Positions 36,701 through 48,382 are shown, numbered from the stretch's first letter. The stretch: 64,000 nt of DNA from Kryptolebias marmoratus (GCF_001649575.2 NC_051431.1:23604822-23668821), one strand, 5' to 3'. Made by a program: numbers and translations. Notes: a model not told the origin generated them from the letters alone.

Positions 36701-39700
36701 CAACAGCATCGTTTTAATCACAGATGTTTGTTGAAAGTGCTGTGCTGTCATGTTCGTCCTGTAGGCTGAGAAACTACACTTGTCATTCAGAGCAGTTTAC
36801 GCTGTGATGTACAGTATGAGTTATTAATGGCTCTCATTAGCTGGTGACAATATATAGGAATCATAATATTTAAACCGAGACTTAATTGAAAACCCCTTAA
36901 GAAGCTGCTTAAAGACTTTTTAATTGAACCCCGGTCACGTAGCCTCCTGCAGGCTTCGTTCCACTCTCTGTCTTTGCGGCACACATTTTCATTCATAAAT
37001 ACAGCAGCACCTCCCAAAGGCGCAGCGCCGGCACAAGGTACACTACATTTAAATCCGCACACAAAGACTCCACGCCTGCTCGGGCTCTTCCTCGATTCAT
37101 TTGTGGGGAAGAAACATATTTGCAATTCTCGGGTCGCTCAAATGACTATTTTATAATCAGCCTGCAGAGTTTCCTCTCCATTCACAGTCATTGTGGTTGC
37201 CATAGATACAGTGTGTTAAGACACTGAAAGCATGGTTTAAAGCACAGGAAATGTTGAATCTTTGCTGTATGAGAGGGTTTATTTTTTGGGGGTTTTTTTT
37301 TTGGGGGGGGGGGTGCTGCTGTGGGACCTCAAGCTTTATATAGGTGACTGCTATCTTCATGTTCTGAATGTGTAACAGCTCACATTTCCTCTGAATGCAA
37401 GATCACCCCCCCGTCTGTTTTGTCTGTAAGGATAACAGTCGTGCTAAAATGGGCTGAGTCCATCATCTGGTGTCTGGATGTGCCTGTCTCAGCTGCAGTC
37501 TGCCATCTCGTTCTCTGCCTCTGTCCTTGGGTGGGCACCGGCTTCATACCCCACATTCAGTGGCATTACCGACTTATCTATAACCACACATAGGCACATT
37601 ACCAACCACCCCACCCCCCACCCCCTCACATACACACACACACACACACACACACTACTGGTGACACACTCTGATAATTTGCCACCTTCCCATTGCCTCA
37701 CTCAGAAAGCCATTAAGGGCTTGTTTCAGGGGGGCAAAGGGGGGAAGGAAAAGGCACAATGGAGAAAGAAGGTTGATGTTGGCTGTATAACCAGAGGAAC
37801 CACAAACCAACCATATCATCATGGTGGGTTCTGGTCTTTCAACCTGGCTGCTCCACCCAGAACTGCATCAAATGCAGCTATCAGGGAAGGAGAAAGATGC
37901 TAATTGTGTTTTTAATTAACTATATTGGCACTGCATTGCTTTGCAGAAGCTTTTTCATCGCAAAGCCAACAAGTGCAGCTGCTGAATCACTACATTATTA
38001 TGAGTTAAGAAAAAAACATCTCATTGTCTTTTCAAACTCTTCAAACTTTTGTCTCACATTGCCACTCTAACAATTTTAGCCTCGCTGTGGGTAGTGCATT
38101 CACTTCCAGCACTCTCTCTCCTACAAGATTCGGATGACTTTTTTTTTTTTTTTTTTCCAAGAGCCATCCAGACACCAGAGAGCAAAGGCTCCAGTCTGCA
38201 ACTGCAGAAGATCTCCTTCATTCTCTCTTTCTGATGTCTTTCACTTTGTTTCTCAGTGAGCAAACTGCCACCCACTCATCCTCGCTCTCTCTCCCGCACA
38301 CACACAGAGGCTTCGGTGGAGCACCACACCCTTTTAGCCGGCTGTCTCCTGCAGATGAGGAGAGGGGGACTCAGGTGGTGAATGGCACAGACACCCTCCT
38401 CCACCCACCCCAGCTCGCCATTGCTTTCTTTGCTTATTCCTCCCCTCAGACGGCAAATTTATGTCCGATCCAAAGGGCGGAATATTTTTCCTTTTCTTTT
38501 TATGACAGTCTAGGAAAAGATGCTCTGCAGCAACTAATAACAGCCATATGCCAGCCTCATTACATCCTCTGGAGCAGCCTTTAATTCAATTACACCGGCT
38601 CTCTGCCCGAACAAAGGCTCTGCAATCGCCCCAGATCTCACAGGGGCTGGGGATGAGAGTAGGGGGGAAAAAGAGAGAGGAGAAATACTGGAGAAGAGAA
38701 GGAAATGGTCAAACATGAGGGGTGGGGGCTGCTGGAAACAGGAGTGTGGAGGGTGGGCTCACACTTTGGCTAAAATCAAGCTAAGAGGAAAAGTCTTAGA
38801 GCACATGGACAGCCATTGGGCAGATTGAAATAATCATCCTCTAGGTAGAAGCCTAGGTCTCGAAATTAGATTTGGGATTAGAAAAATGAGGGTTGAAGCT
38901 GAATGTGAAGGCCTAACAGGAGGAGGAGGGTCCGGGTGTGAAGATAGAGTTGGCACAGTTGCAGAGGTTGCTGGTGCAAATAAGGTCAAAGTCATTTAGG
39001 AATGAACTGGACTCCAACTTGAACTTGCAAAGATTTCTTTATTAAAAAAGGCCAGTTCAAAAAAGCCAAAGCTAAAGGCTGAAGCTACACCTACATGAGG
39101 TGCTAGCAGCCACTCCCGTAGAGTGAAGACGCTGCCGCAGCACTTACACTCCACAAAGACAGTGTTAGCAAAGCAGAAAATTGTGCTTTTTGCTCATCCA
39201 TCCATGAGAACCACACCGTCTGTCCAGATTGATTTATCTTCCCAAAGCAGGATAAGTGCTTGTAGGCAGAGAGGGTATTTTCTCCCTGTGGTGAGGTGTG
39301 TATGCTCGAGGCGGCAGCAGCACCACTCTGAGAGAAGAGCCTCACCCACATGGCTGCAGCATGCCGGCTTCTATCCCTTCAGGTTTCCTTACCTGCTCCA
39401 CCTATCCCCAGCATTTTCCTTGCCGGCTGTACAGCCACTTCCTTTCCTCTTTCTCTCTCTCTCTCTCTTTCTTTCTTTTTCTCTTTTTTTTTACCTTTCT
39501 GCTTTGCTGCATCCCTGCCTCTCACCTCTTCCCCCACACCTTGCAGCCACCCTCCCCCCACCTCAATCCTCATTTCACCTCTGCTTCAGCGCCTTTTTCC
39601 TCTCGCACCCCCATTCACCTCGGTGTGCAGCAGCCACGCTCCACCCTGTCTGCCTGCATCCCTTTCTGTGCATCCTCCTGCATGTCTTCTGACCAGCAAA

Positions 39701-40736
39701 GCCTGCTGCCTCAGCTCTCTCTCCTCCATGCCGGAGCTAATATGACTCATCCAGGCTGACATTTAAGAAGCAATCAAGCCCCATCAGAATCCAGCCGGTT
39801 ATGAGTCTGATAAAACCCTAATCAGTCTGAGAAAAGCAGCAGGATCAAGGCTCTGATCACACACACACACAGAGCCACCATGATAGCTGCTACCTCCTCC
39901 TTTATGTCACACCTTCTCTTTTTTTATCATTCTTCTCTACTACTGAGTCTGGACATTGGTTATAACAAAGTACCCTTTAACACCCTTTAAATGAGTGCAC
40001 ACTTCACACAAGCCTCCACTGATGGCATCCACTTGTGAAGCTGGAGGGCTGTGATAATCCATTTATACTCATTTATTCCCATTGTATTCCCACGAGGCCA
40101 CTGACACGATGGTGCCGCTCACTCAATCCGTACCCCACCCTTTTTTCTTCCACACTGTGGAAATTTTCCTTCCCCGTGTCACCAATTATGGCTCAATGCA
40201 ACACAATTACAAAAGACGCTAGGACCATCCTTTTAAGGCATCCATTAGGAGAACACTAAAGGTTGCTCTAATTATTATGAAGCATCATTAACAATGAGAA
40301 ATGAGTTCAGGGGAGCTCCTGAATTAATCAAGACTTTTACAGCGATCTGTCAAGTGCCTTTCAATAATCTTTAACTTTTTTTTTGTTTGTTTCAAATGTT
40401 CAATTGAAATTGAGTTACCATCTTGTGACTCTCTGCGAGAACAGTGTGAGGTCTGAGAGGCATTGTGGCAACATCCATTCAAGCAGGATAATCACATTAA
40501 CTAGGCGTGTCTGGGCTTTGTGGGTAGATTCTTCTAAAGACAAGCTCAGGTCTAGAGTCAACCCCAATGTTTCCCCTTGGCTCTCCTCAAGACAAACTCA
40601 TCTAATTACAAGGCAGCCAGTCCCAAAGTTTGGGGTAAAGAGGAAGCATTTAGATAGTAAAAGAAAGGAGGTGAAGATGCTGAGGAAGCAAAGCAGAGCA
40701 CTTTACCGGTTTGGTTCTTCTTATGCAGCACAGCAT
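27775..40736 (-). CDS. gap43: gap43 (neuromodulin), complete gene with inferred 3' UTR
   Basis: Three coding exons on the - strand (40736-40707, 33690-33063, 29082-29003) give 245 residues. Known role: a growth-cone and presynaptic membrane protein that is palmitoylated at N-terminal cysteines, binds apo-calmodulin through an IQ motif, and is released by PKC phosphorylation of the serine in that motif. It promotes axon growth and regeneration. Seen here: start [10 protein letters not shown] with Cys3-Cys4; [15 protein letters not shown]; the IQ region at residues about 35-55 ([20 protein letters not shown] serine at 44); then a disordered Ala/Pro/Glu/Lys-rich tail with SP/TP repeats, ending EPSESKDD. 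The exon pattern (10 residues, the bulk, then a short last exon) is that of vertebrate GAP43. The tail-to-tail position next to lsamp agrees with human 3q13. CDS bounds are 29003-40736; bases below 29003 are UTR. Confidence 0.95.
28696..28738. repeat. CAT/CAC trinucleotide-like tract
   Basis: TGGCATCATCACCGTCATCA and following CATCAT units, within the predicted gap43 3' UTR. It produces spurious His-rich and Asp-rich open frames. Confidence 0.85.
29003..29082 (-). CDS. gap43: gap43 exon 3 (C-terminus)
   Basis: Acceptor ccacacag at 29083-29090. The split Asp codon is completed with AT. It reads [20 protein letters not shown] then ESKDD and TAA at 29005-29003. The acceptor is preceded by an unusually long pyrimidine tract (purines on the + strand, about 29086-29230). 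Confidence 0.94.
29083..33062 (-). other. gap43 intron 2
   Basis: About 4 kb. It contains an extended purine-rich (+) tract next to the acceptor, a G-rich segment at about 30020-30080, and one member of an unclassified repeat pair at about 31000-31430. No additional exon seen. Confidence 0.6.
31000..31430. repeat. Unclassified interspersed repeat, copy 1
   Basis: It shares ordered blocks with 56283-56580: GGTTGTGGTGGTTAATTACTGTGG, GGTGGAGCATGG, TGGGAACCACCTA, CATGATTTCTTAGCAGGTAG against the equivalents there. Class unknown; no terminal repeats recognised. Confidence 0.45.
33063..33690 (-). CDS. gap43: gap43 exon 2 (IQ motif and acidic body)
   Basis: Acceptor tatcag at 33691-33696 (- strand), first codon GTG (Val11). 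Donor caag|gtatgc after residues NDKQ, phase 1. 628 nt. It carries the IQ domain and a low-complexity Ala/Glu/Lys/Pro body with several SPTA- and SPAA-like repeats. High GC and repeated GAG/GCA codons set it apart from the AT-rich surroundings. Confidence 0.96.
33691..40706 (-). other. gap43 intron 1
   Basis: About 7 kb with few recognisable transposons. It has pyrimidine-rich blocks (about 39430-39620), short CA tracts (37628-37655, 39857-39871) and a poly-T run (38140-38158). Stretches around 32700-32900 (in intron 2), 39730-39850 and 40020-40370 look unique and moderate in GC, and could be conserved non-coding DNA. This cannot be tested here. Confidence 0.5.
40707..40736 (-). CDS. gap43: gap43 exon 1 coding part (membrane-targeting decapeptide)
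   Basis: ATG at 40736 reads [10 protein letters not shown] and meets donor accg|gtaaag exactly after codon 10, phase 0. It matches the family's MLCC-RRTK start, with Cys3/Cys4 for palmitoylation and basic residues for lipid contact. Relative to mammals residue 5 is Ile and residue 10 is Pro. It is too short for an open-frame search. Confidence 0.93.
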
Positions 40737-41170
40737 GGTTGGAGTTGTAGTATCCTCCCTTTTTTTTCCTCTTCTCTGCTTCTTTCTTCCCTTTCACTTC
40801 GTCTTCTTCGCTCTCACCCTCTCTCACGTGCACACACTCTCACTCTCGTGCACACACACACTCTCTCACTCTCTCTGGCTCTCTCTCTGGCGCTCTCTCT
40901 CTCACTGTGGCTGTTTCAACAGCTAAAATGCCCAGTGCATTTACTCATCCCAGTTTGCACATACACGCTCCTCACTCGGTCTGCTCTTACTCGCCGCCTG
41001 ACAATGACTACAAGCCCACCCTTTAGGCCCCTCCCTTCCCCTCACTCACTCACTCCATCCCTCTCTCCTCCTCCTCCACCACCACTTTTAGATCAGCACT
41101 CCTCTCTCTTCTACATCTTCTCACCCTCCTCCCTTTCAGCAAAAAGCCGCGGCCCCACCCTAAAAAAAAA
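40737..41170 (-). promoter_or_regulatory. gap43: gap43 5' UTR and proximal promoter (inferred)
   Basis: Directly upstream of the gap43 start, the coding strand is a long GA/GT-rich purine tract (CT/CA on +, about 40740-40915) with an E-box CACGTG at 40825-40830 and no clear TATA box placed at a defined start. Mammalian GAP43 promoters are likewise known for purine/pyrimidine repeats and E-boxes. The transcription start cannot be fixed from sequence. Confidence 0.45.
40858..40911. repeat. (CT)n-rich low-complexity tract
   Basis: Repeated CTCTCT blocks interrupted by GGCTCT and GGCGCT, in the gap43 promoter region. Confidence 0.85.
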
Positions 41171-41655
41171 GGCTGCCCCGTTGATAACTGACTGAATACC
41201 TCCAGTCAGGTCTCTTTATGACACTTTCATATATTTGTGCTTTGTTTTAGTTTCTCTCAACACTGCCTCAACCTTCTTCCTTCAAAGGAGGTGCCTTTCT
41301 TTTTTCCCCTCCTTCTTAGGTGGCTCCCAAATGAAGCTCTGACTGCTCTGATCTCCCTCTCAGACTGTGAAGACACCCAGGATGTCAGAATTTAATCCTG
41401 CAAGTCCAAATTACAGAGGGGTGATGCCAAAAGATTGTTTTCTGGCACAGCTGGGAGCAGCTCCTGCTAGGAGGGGACATGCAAAAGAGAGCAGCCGAGA
41501 GCGCTGATGCATACTCACACACACACATGCATACATACGCTCAGTGCTTTTAGGACACGTCACCCACATCACCAAACCACTCACCCTCCTTCTCCCCCCA
41601 TACTCAGCTCTCTCTGTTCTCATGGAAACACCAGACTAGAAGAGCAGAGGAGGAG

Positions 41656-41657
<2 letters not shown>

Positions 41658-41686
<29 letters not shown>
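41658..41686. repeat. (GT)n microsatellite
   Basis: About 14 uninterrupted GT units. Confidence 0.97.
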
Positions 41687-41690
<4 letters not shown>

Positions 41691-42545
41691 GGAGAGGAAG
41701 AGAGGAATGAAGGTAAGAGAGAGGAAGCAAAAAGGCCGGGTGTGGCTTCCCTTTCCCCTCCTCCTTCCATTCTGTTTCCACCTTTGCGCACACTCTGGTT
41801 TAATTAGCAGGCACCGGTTCATGCACTTCACTCCCCCCACCCCCCCACCACTGCCACACGCACCCACATACATTCAAACCATCACCACACAGGCAGGCTT
41901 GCGGGCGCATGCTCATGCATACACCCACACTCTGTATTTGTCTTTCGTAACACACACACACACACACATACATACAGTGGTGTCAGAAGAGTCCCCACCC
42001 CCGCTCCGAGCTTCAGCAGGAGCTGCAAACACAATGAGGATGTAAAGAGGAGAGACGGACGATGTGAAAACGAGGAGAAATTATTAACTAGCACCACTGT
42101 GAGTCCTCACTGCTCCCACAGAGCCTCAGCCCAACAGCATTACTTGGCAGCACTACATCATCACTGTGTAATCATGGTCTGTAGCAGGCACAGTGACACA
42201 GGCAGTGTTATAACGCAGGGTTCTGCTGAGTGCGCTTGATTTCCCTCTCAGCTCTACTTTTGCACAGTTATGCACATTCATGCTGAACAGCTGCCAGTTC
42301 GCCATCCCCTACACGGCTGCAGGAGGTGGAACATGTGCTCTGTGGCTGACTTTCTGAATTCCTGTGAAACTGTGGGCAAACAGGTGTCAATTTAAGGAGA
42401 AACCTGAGCAAGAGAGAAAGGGAAAAAAAAGTAACAGTTATTTGACTTGTCAACGCTTTATGAAACAACTAGCAGCCTGACACCCCTATGACACCCACCA
42501 CACTTGGAGAAGTGTCAAGTCACTGAAGGATGAAAGCAACATGGC

Positions 42546-43017
42546 AAAAAAAACAAGCAAAATTTCTCATGAATTGCTAAAAGAATTTTAATGAAACTTT
42601 CAGGAAGTAACCAGTGAGTGAAGATTTACATCTGAGTTAATCAGTTGTTGGAGCTCAAGATGGCCACTACAGCTAGGGCAATTTTAGCGAACACAAAAAT
42701 GGCTACAACTCAATATACAGGTACTGAGGTAGCATCAGGTGTGGTAGTTGCTGAGAATCATCCTCAACGTATACTCTGAGTGCTACCTGATCGTACCAGA
42801 ATTTAAATAAAATTCTGAGAATGTAATTATTGTGTTAACATCTACAATGCTAACTTTTAGAGTCAAATCCATTCAAGTTGGCCACCACAGCCAACTGGCC
42901 GAAGAAAACATATACACGGCTAAAGGTTGGTCAATTTTACAGATATTGAGCTAAACTTTGGTATAGTAGTAGCTGAAGATCATCCACAACATGTACTCCA
43001 AGTGCTACACATTGCAC
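42546..43017 (+). repeat. Palindrome-ended interspersed repeat, copy 6 (forward, 3' end lost)
   Basis: Blocks AATTTCTCATGAATTGCT, TTTTAATGAAACTTTCAGG, CAAGATGGCCACTACAGC, AGATATTGAGCTAAACTTTG occur in order with one partial tandem unit. The copy stops at the SINE that follows at 43025, so the terminal palindrome is missing. Confidence 0.65.
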
Positions 43018-43024
43018 AACATTT

Positions 43025-43205
43025 TTGCTTCCCACAGAGTCCACCCATTTCCTTTTGCCCACTTCTCACACCTAGAGACAATTTACAGTTACCAATTAAC
43101 CTAAAATGCATGTTTTTGATCTGTGGGAGGAAACGGGAGTACCCGAAGAAAACCCGTACATGCAAAGGAAGAACATGCCAACTTCACCCAGAAAGGGTGA
43201 CAGAG
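43025..43205 (-). mobile_element. tRNA-derived SINE body, reverse copy
   Basis: Reverse complement of the SINE blocks at 1030-1335: CACACCTAGAGACAATTTAC, TTAACCTAAAATGCATGTTT, CTGTGGGAGGAAACGGGAGT. The tRNA-like head is not clear. Confidence 0.7.
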
Positions 43206-43850
43206 AGTTAAAGACGTTTTGCTTACTGGGTTATCTTGTTGTTTCAGGCACAGAGATGAGAGTGGAAGATTCAAGAATGGAGAGGACTGCAGCAGTGGTG
43301 AGGTAGTGAACGAATTGGCTGGTTGGAGAGTGGCAGGACGGGCACAAGTCTGGGTGAGTCAGGGTGCTTGGTTCTTGTAGCTCTTGTTCCAGCATTGAGT
43401 TGAGGTTCAGCCTTATATACCCATGAGCTGTAGGCAATAGCTTCGCCCTGCCACTCAGGAAGCTGCAATGAAAGTGATTAATGCAAAAACACTGGAATCC
43501 CCACAGCCTCTATAAGTAAATGTTTTTGGTTATCTCTGTCCAAAGGACCTTTACCAATAAAAAAAAATACATAAAAATGGATAATTCAATAATTCTTAAC
43601 CCATTATTTGAACAAATAATTTTTGACTTTTACATGTGAATTATTGATATCAAGGAGGAGAGAGGCAGGGATGCATCAAAGCAGAAAGGTAAAAAAAAGA
43701 GAGAATAAGAAAGAAAGACGGTGAAAGAGGAAAGGAAGTGGTTCTACAGATGGCAGGGAAAATGCTAGTGATAGGTGGGCCAGGTAAGGAAACCTGAAGG
43801 GATAGAAGTTGGCATGCTGCAACCATGTGGGTTCTAAACCGTCCTTTAAC

Positions 43851-44490
43851 AAAAGGATGGTTTAGAACTTGTAAAGTGGGGTTCTTTGGAAAGGTTACGG
43901 ATAACTGACATTTTACCTGTTGTAGAAAGCTCTTTGGATGACCCTAGTTTGGAGAAAAGAAACTTCATTCTGACCGAACTGATGAGCTAATGTCTGAGTG
44001 TGGGGAAGACCAAAAACAACTCTGCCATTCTAAGACAACTTCAGACTAAAATTTTTCATAGTTCTTCAAGAGAAAATTATGTTATAGACCTTAATTTTGC
44101 TTTTCACAGGTATTTTAGCAGAAATATAACATTCCTGCTAAAAGTGCCCCAGGCTGCACCAGAAGTGCTACTGCTAACTGCCACTGCAGTCATTTGCACT
44201 TAAAAAAACCTATAAAATCTATGTAATTGAGTGCAGGGTTCATTGTGATGCAAAACTTTATAAAACAGTATTTACAAAAACTGCGAAAAAATAGAGATTG
44301 GAGTTTTTTAAGACCGCAACAAACCAGTTTGGTCTTGGCTGCCTTTAGACTAGCCATTAGCTGGTCACTCTGGTCAGAGTTAAACTCTGTTTCTTCAAAC
44401 TGGGGTCTTTCAGTCTGAAGAAACATTCAGCTATATGCAACAGGTAAGATATTATTTATTCATAATCTTTGCTTGGAACTGTATCCTTTT
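43851..44490. repeat. Long-inverted-repeat element, copy 2 (both ends visible)
   Basis: It begins AAAAGGATGG and ends GTATCCTTTT. The left arm contains TTTTACCTGTTGTAGAAAGC and GACCGAACTGATGAGCTAAT; the right arm is their inverse (GACTAGCCATTAGCTGGTCA, GCTATATGCAACAGGTAAGA). Each arm is about 180 bp or more with a centre of about 250 bp and no long open frame. Just outside the left end is a near-perfect 38-base hairpin (43831-43868). Confidence 0.72.
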
Positions 44491-45954
44491 CACCACAATA
44501 TGTTCAGTCAGTTCAGTCATCACTGATGCAAATTGCTGCCCATTGCTGAAAAGACTCCCAGCATCAGCATCAAAATATTAAGAGGCAAATTTGTTCAAAT
44601 CAGGTCCTCGTTCTGAAAGCACTGTGACAAATCCTTTGAGAGTGTAAAAAACAAACACGATCATATTCTTACATTTCAAATGATGGGGGTCATCTGAGAG
44701 AGAGAGAGAAAGAAAGAGACAAAAAACAAACAAAGAAAAAAACAAAACAATAATTGAAACATTCAATTCCCCAAGAGGCAGGACTCAGGCTGAGGCCAGG
44801 GTAGTGGTAGCTGCAGAAATCGGCGAGTGAGAATGTGTGGGATGGTCTTTGAAAACAATCCATCTGCCATTGCAACAGATTGGACAGCAGTTGAGTGGAA
44901 ACTAACCCTGCAGACAGTATAGCTGCTCCGTCTCCAAATGACTTAGTATGCTAATGTATGGGATTGTTCTGCTGAGCAGCTGAATTTGCTGCCGTGCTGA
45001 CCGCAGAGATCAATAATGTCACACCTTTCTAACGATACGAGGAAGCGGTCGAGATGTTTGCTTTGGCAACACTTCACACCTGGCAGCCAGTTACTCCAAT
45101 TACAAACTAATTCTTGTCATTAATTTACTTTAAAACATTAAGTCTGAACTCACAGAGCAGTGCTCTTTGTAAAACAAGCTACAGCGACTGCAGAAACCAT
45201 GCAGAAGTAAGATAAATGGAAGTTCCCATCACTAATGTTGATTGTTTCCTGCTCTAAATTAGGTTCCTGTTCTGGGAGACAAATATTTCTCAAATGGAAA
45301 TCGGAACTAGTGCATGTGAACACATTCTGTGGTTTGTTGCTTTGTGTAGTAACAATGCAACGCTGTCCTGTGATGAAGCGTCTCATTTGCAGTATTAAAG
45401 GTCACCGTGTCTCTTAAAGGCAATGAGACTCACAAGTCATTCACCAGCTGCGAAGTTATTTCAGGATGCTAAAGGCAAAAGCCCATTTCATCTAATAGAC
45501 CATAACTGTTGTAATGAATTAATTTTCTGTAAGATGCTAACGCAAATGTCAAAACTCTTGTGGAACATACTGCAACACATCGCAGCAGCCTCAAGTGCCA
45601 AACATCCAGAAAGTTGCTGTTTGTTTGGGTTTTTTTTTTTTCCTTTTCTTTTCTCTCTACAGAACTGTGAAAGGTTAGTTATTTTTGGTTTGGTGGTTTT
45701 TCTGTATGTCAGGCTGTAAAAGATCCCCCATAGGTTTGAAAAGGAAAGATCCCAGAGGGGTGCAAACTACACCAGAAACACAAACATGAAGCAGAAACGT
45801 TTGCAGAAAAAGCACAAAGATGAAACATCAAATCCTAAAAGACAACACTGGTAAAAAACCTCGGTTTTAGTCTGGAGCTCAGAGAGTTATCTTATGTTTC
45901 AGCAGAACTTATATGACCAAATATAAATGACAATAAAGAGTGGGTTGTGGAAGA

Positions 45955-46430
45955 ATCCATCCCACTTGGTAGTTTTTCTATTTTGTTGCCCTGCAACCTG
46001 AATTTTAATTGGATTTTTCTGTTTGATTATAAGTAATAATTTACACAAAATATATATAAAATGAAAAAAAATTAAGTCAGACTGGGAAAAAAAACTTGTT
46101 TTAAATCATTCTAAATCATATAAAACTGAAAAGTGGTACATCTGTATGTATTCCCCCCTTTTTCTTTGAAGTCCCAACAATTAACTTCAGAAGCCACATA
46201 ATTAGTTAAACATATTCCACCTGTGAGCAATCGAGGTGTCAGATGACCTACACTTGTTCTGAATCAACACCTCTAAGTGGTAGGAGACAGCATGAAGACC
46301 AAGAAACTCTCCACACAGGTTGGGGACAAAGTTGTGGAGAATAACAAATCAGGGTTGGAGTTTTTCAAAAGAATCCCAAACACTGAACATCCCACAGTGC
46401 TCCATTAAATTTGTTTTTAGAAAAAGAAAA
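45955..46430 (+). mobile_element. Tc1-like DNA transposon, 5' fragment
   Basis: The left terminal region reads TTCTATTTTGTTGCCCTGCA and ACCTGAATTTTAATTGGATT. It is followed by the start of a Tc1-type transposase region (AACTCTCCACACAGGT, ACAAAGTTGTGGAGAA, CAAACACTGAACATCCCAC). The downstream two thirds and the right end are missing. Confidence 0.75.
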
Positions 46431-46489
46431 CATCATGTCCCCACAGCAGACCTGCTAAGAGTGGGTCATCTGTCAAATCTCATGATCAG

Positions 46490-46610
46490 GAGACTAGTTA
46501 TTACCAATGATGATGAATCAGCCTACAGACAAGAGGCCTGGTGCACAGCACATAATCTGGCCCTCAACTCCACCAAACCAAGAGGATGGTGCAATCAGCC
46601 TGTTGAACTA
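46490..46610 (+). mobile_element. L2/Rex-like LINE fragment
   Basis: YRQEAWCTAHNLALNSTKP matches the region just after the catalytic motif of L2-type reverse transcriptases (WC-x-x-NNL-x-LN-x-SKT). Very short and isolated. Confidence 0.45.
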
Positions 46611-46817
46611 AAACATGTAAAACTTGCTCACATGTTAGACACTGTCTTTAGCATGTTACAGTGTTTATATCTATGTTTTTAATATTTCTCTGGAGTTCTT
46701 GGCCTATTTTAACTTATTTATAAAGACTTTATTGCTACTTTAATGCATGCTGAATACTAAATCAACCAGAAAAATGTGGCATACTCTTTTCAGGATGGTG
46801 GTGAGTCTTTGTATTAA

Positions 46818-47410
46818 GCAGAGTTCAAGTATCTGGGAGTCCCGTTCATGAGTGATGGTAGGATGGAGCAGGGATGGACTGACAGACTGGGGCTTTGTCC
46901 GCTGTGATGAGGGTGTTGCTCCAGTCTGTCGTGGTGAAGAAGGAGCGGAACGAAAAAGGCAAAGCTCTCGATTCACTGTTCTGTGTTCCAACGCTCCACT
47001 ATGGTCACGAAGTGTGAATCCTGACCAACAGAACAACATCCCAGCTAAAGGTGGCTGAAATGAGCTTTCTTTGTGAGGTGGCAGGGGTCAGCCTTGGAGA
47101 TAAACTGAGGAGCTCCATTATTTGTGCAGAGCTCAGAGTAGAGCTGCTGCTGCTCCAAATTGAAAGGAGTCGGCTATGGTGCTAACTAGGATGCCTCCTG
47201 GGGCCCTCCCTTTGGAGGTTCTCCTGGCACTTCCCACGTGGAGGAGACCCAGAACTTGTTGGAGGGATTGTATATCCTCTCTGTCCTAGGAACACCTTGG
47301 TTACCCCTAGGAGGAGCTGGCGAATGTTGCTGGGGAGAGGGATGTCTGGGGTTTCCCTACAACCCGACAACAGATAGGTGATAGAAAATGTGTGGATAGA
47401 TGGATGAATA
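46818..47410 (+). mobile_element. RTE-type LINE, 3' fragment
   Basis: It contains TCTGGGAGTCCCGTTCATGA, CCAGTCTGTCGTGGTGAAGA, GCTGAAATGAGCTTTCTTTG, GCCTCCTGGGGCCCTCCC and GGGGAGAGGGATGTCTGGGG, the conserved C-terminal order of fish RTE elements, and ends in GATAGATGGATGAAT. Multiple frame breaks. Confidence 0.8.
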
Positions 47411-48382
47411 CCAAACATTGTTGTTGGGTCTGGCCTTTTCTGAATCTTGTTGTTTAGGAAGATGTTGAATTCAACGTTTAAGAATTGCTCTGACACTTCA
47501 ATGGATTTTCAGCCACAAATGATATCTAACAGCTGAAGATAAAGAATAAGGTAAATATTACAAATCTGAAACTTGGAGAGATCATCTTTCCAATCGGAGC
47601 CGCCAGCAGACTTCAGACTGATAAAATAAACTTTTTGTAAAGTATTTTTCTTAAATGGTGGTTTAGAAGAAAAAAAAAACAAATGTTACATAGATCTACA
47701 CCAGAAAAGTAGATCTATCTAAGTGATTTCATTTGACATTAATAACACTGTTGGACATCTAACAGACTAAAACATTTGACCTTCTCCAAAACCTACTCTA
47801 TTCAGATAATCAAAAAGAATCTGAGTCTTTTCTTTTTTCAATCATTTTTTTCCCCCAGCCTCACATGAGTAAAGCTGTTGCCATGGTAGTTCAGATGAAG
47901 CTGGAATGATAATTGTTTCTCCATGGGAGTGTGTGAATCGTTAAAACCTAGAGGGCACGAGTGAGCTGACTGAGAAGCAGGAGGACTGAGACGGAACGAG
48001 AACCCGAGTTTTGCTGCGGGTTCCATTTGTGCTCGTTTCGTAGGTCTTTTTGAGCCTCAGTACCTACGGCTGTAAAGCTACAGGAGCTGGGCCTCATACT
48101 CACAAACGTTAATGAACAGAAACAGAGGCTCATCCATAAACGGTGCAGAACAAACACAGAAGTGTTTTCTGCTTTACAAACAAACTGCTTACAAATGAAG
48201 AAACGGTACAATTTACATTTACTTACATTGACTAGAAGCCTCTTTTTCGAAGGGCTCTTCATCCCCTCATAAGAAATGTCTTCTCATTAATAATTTATTT
48301 AGGCAAAAACACTGCTGAATTTTTTATCAACAAAGCTTGTTGTGCATCCATCCTCAGTCTGGCTGGAATCGCTTACAATAAT

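Noticed and set aside
39123..39759. Several overlapping + strand open frames of 130-190 codons upstream in gap43 intron 1
   Set aside because: All three frames are open because the stretch is pyrimidine-rich. There are no domains and no consistent splice sites.
40383..41195. + strand open frame of 270 codons
   Set aside because: It covers gap43 exon 1 in antisense and runs through CT/CA low-complexity promoter sequence. Composition, not coding, keeps it open.
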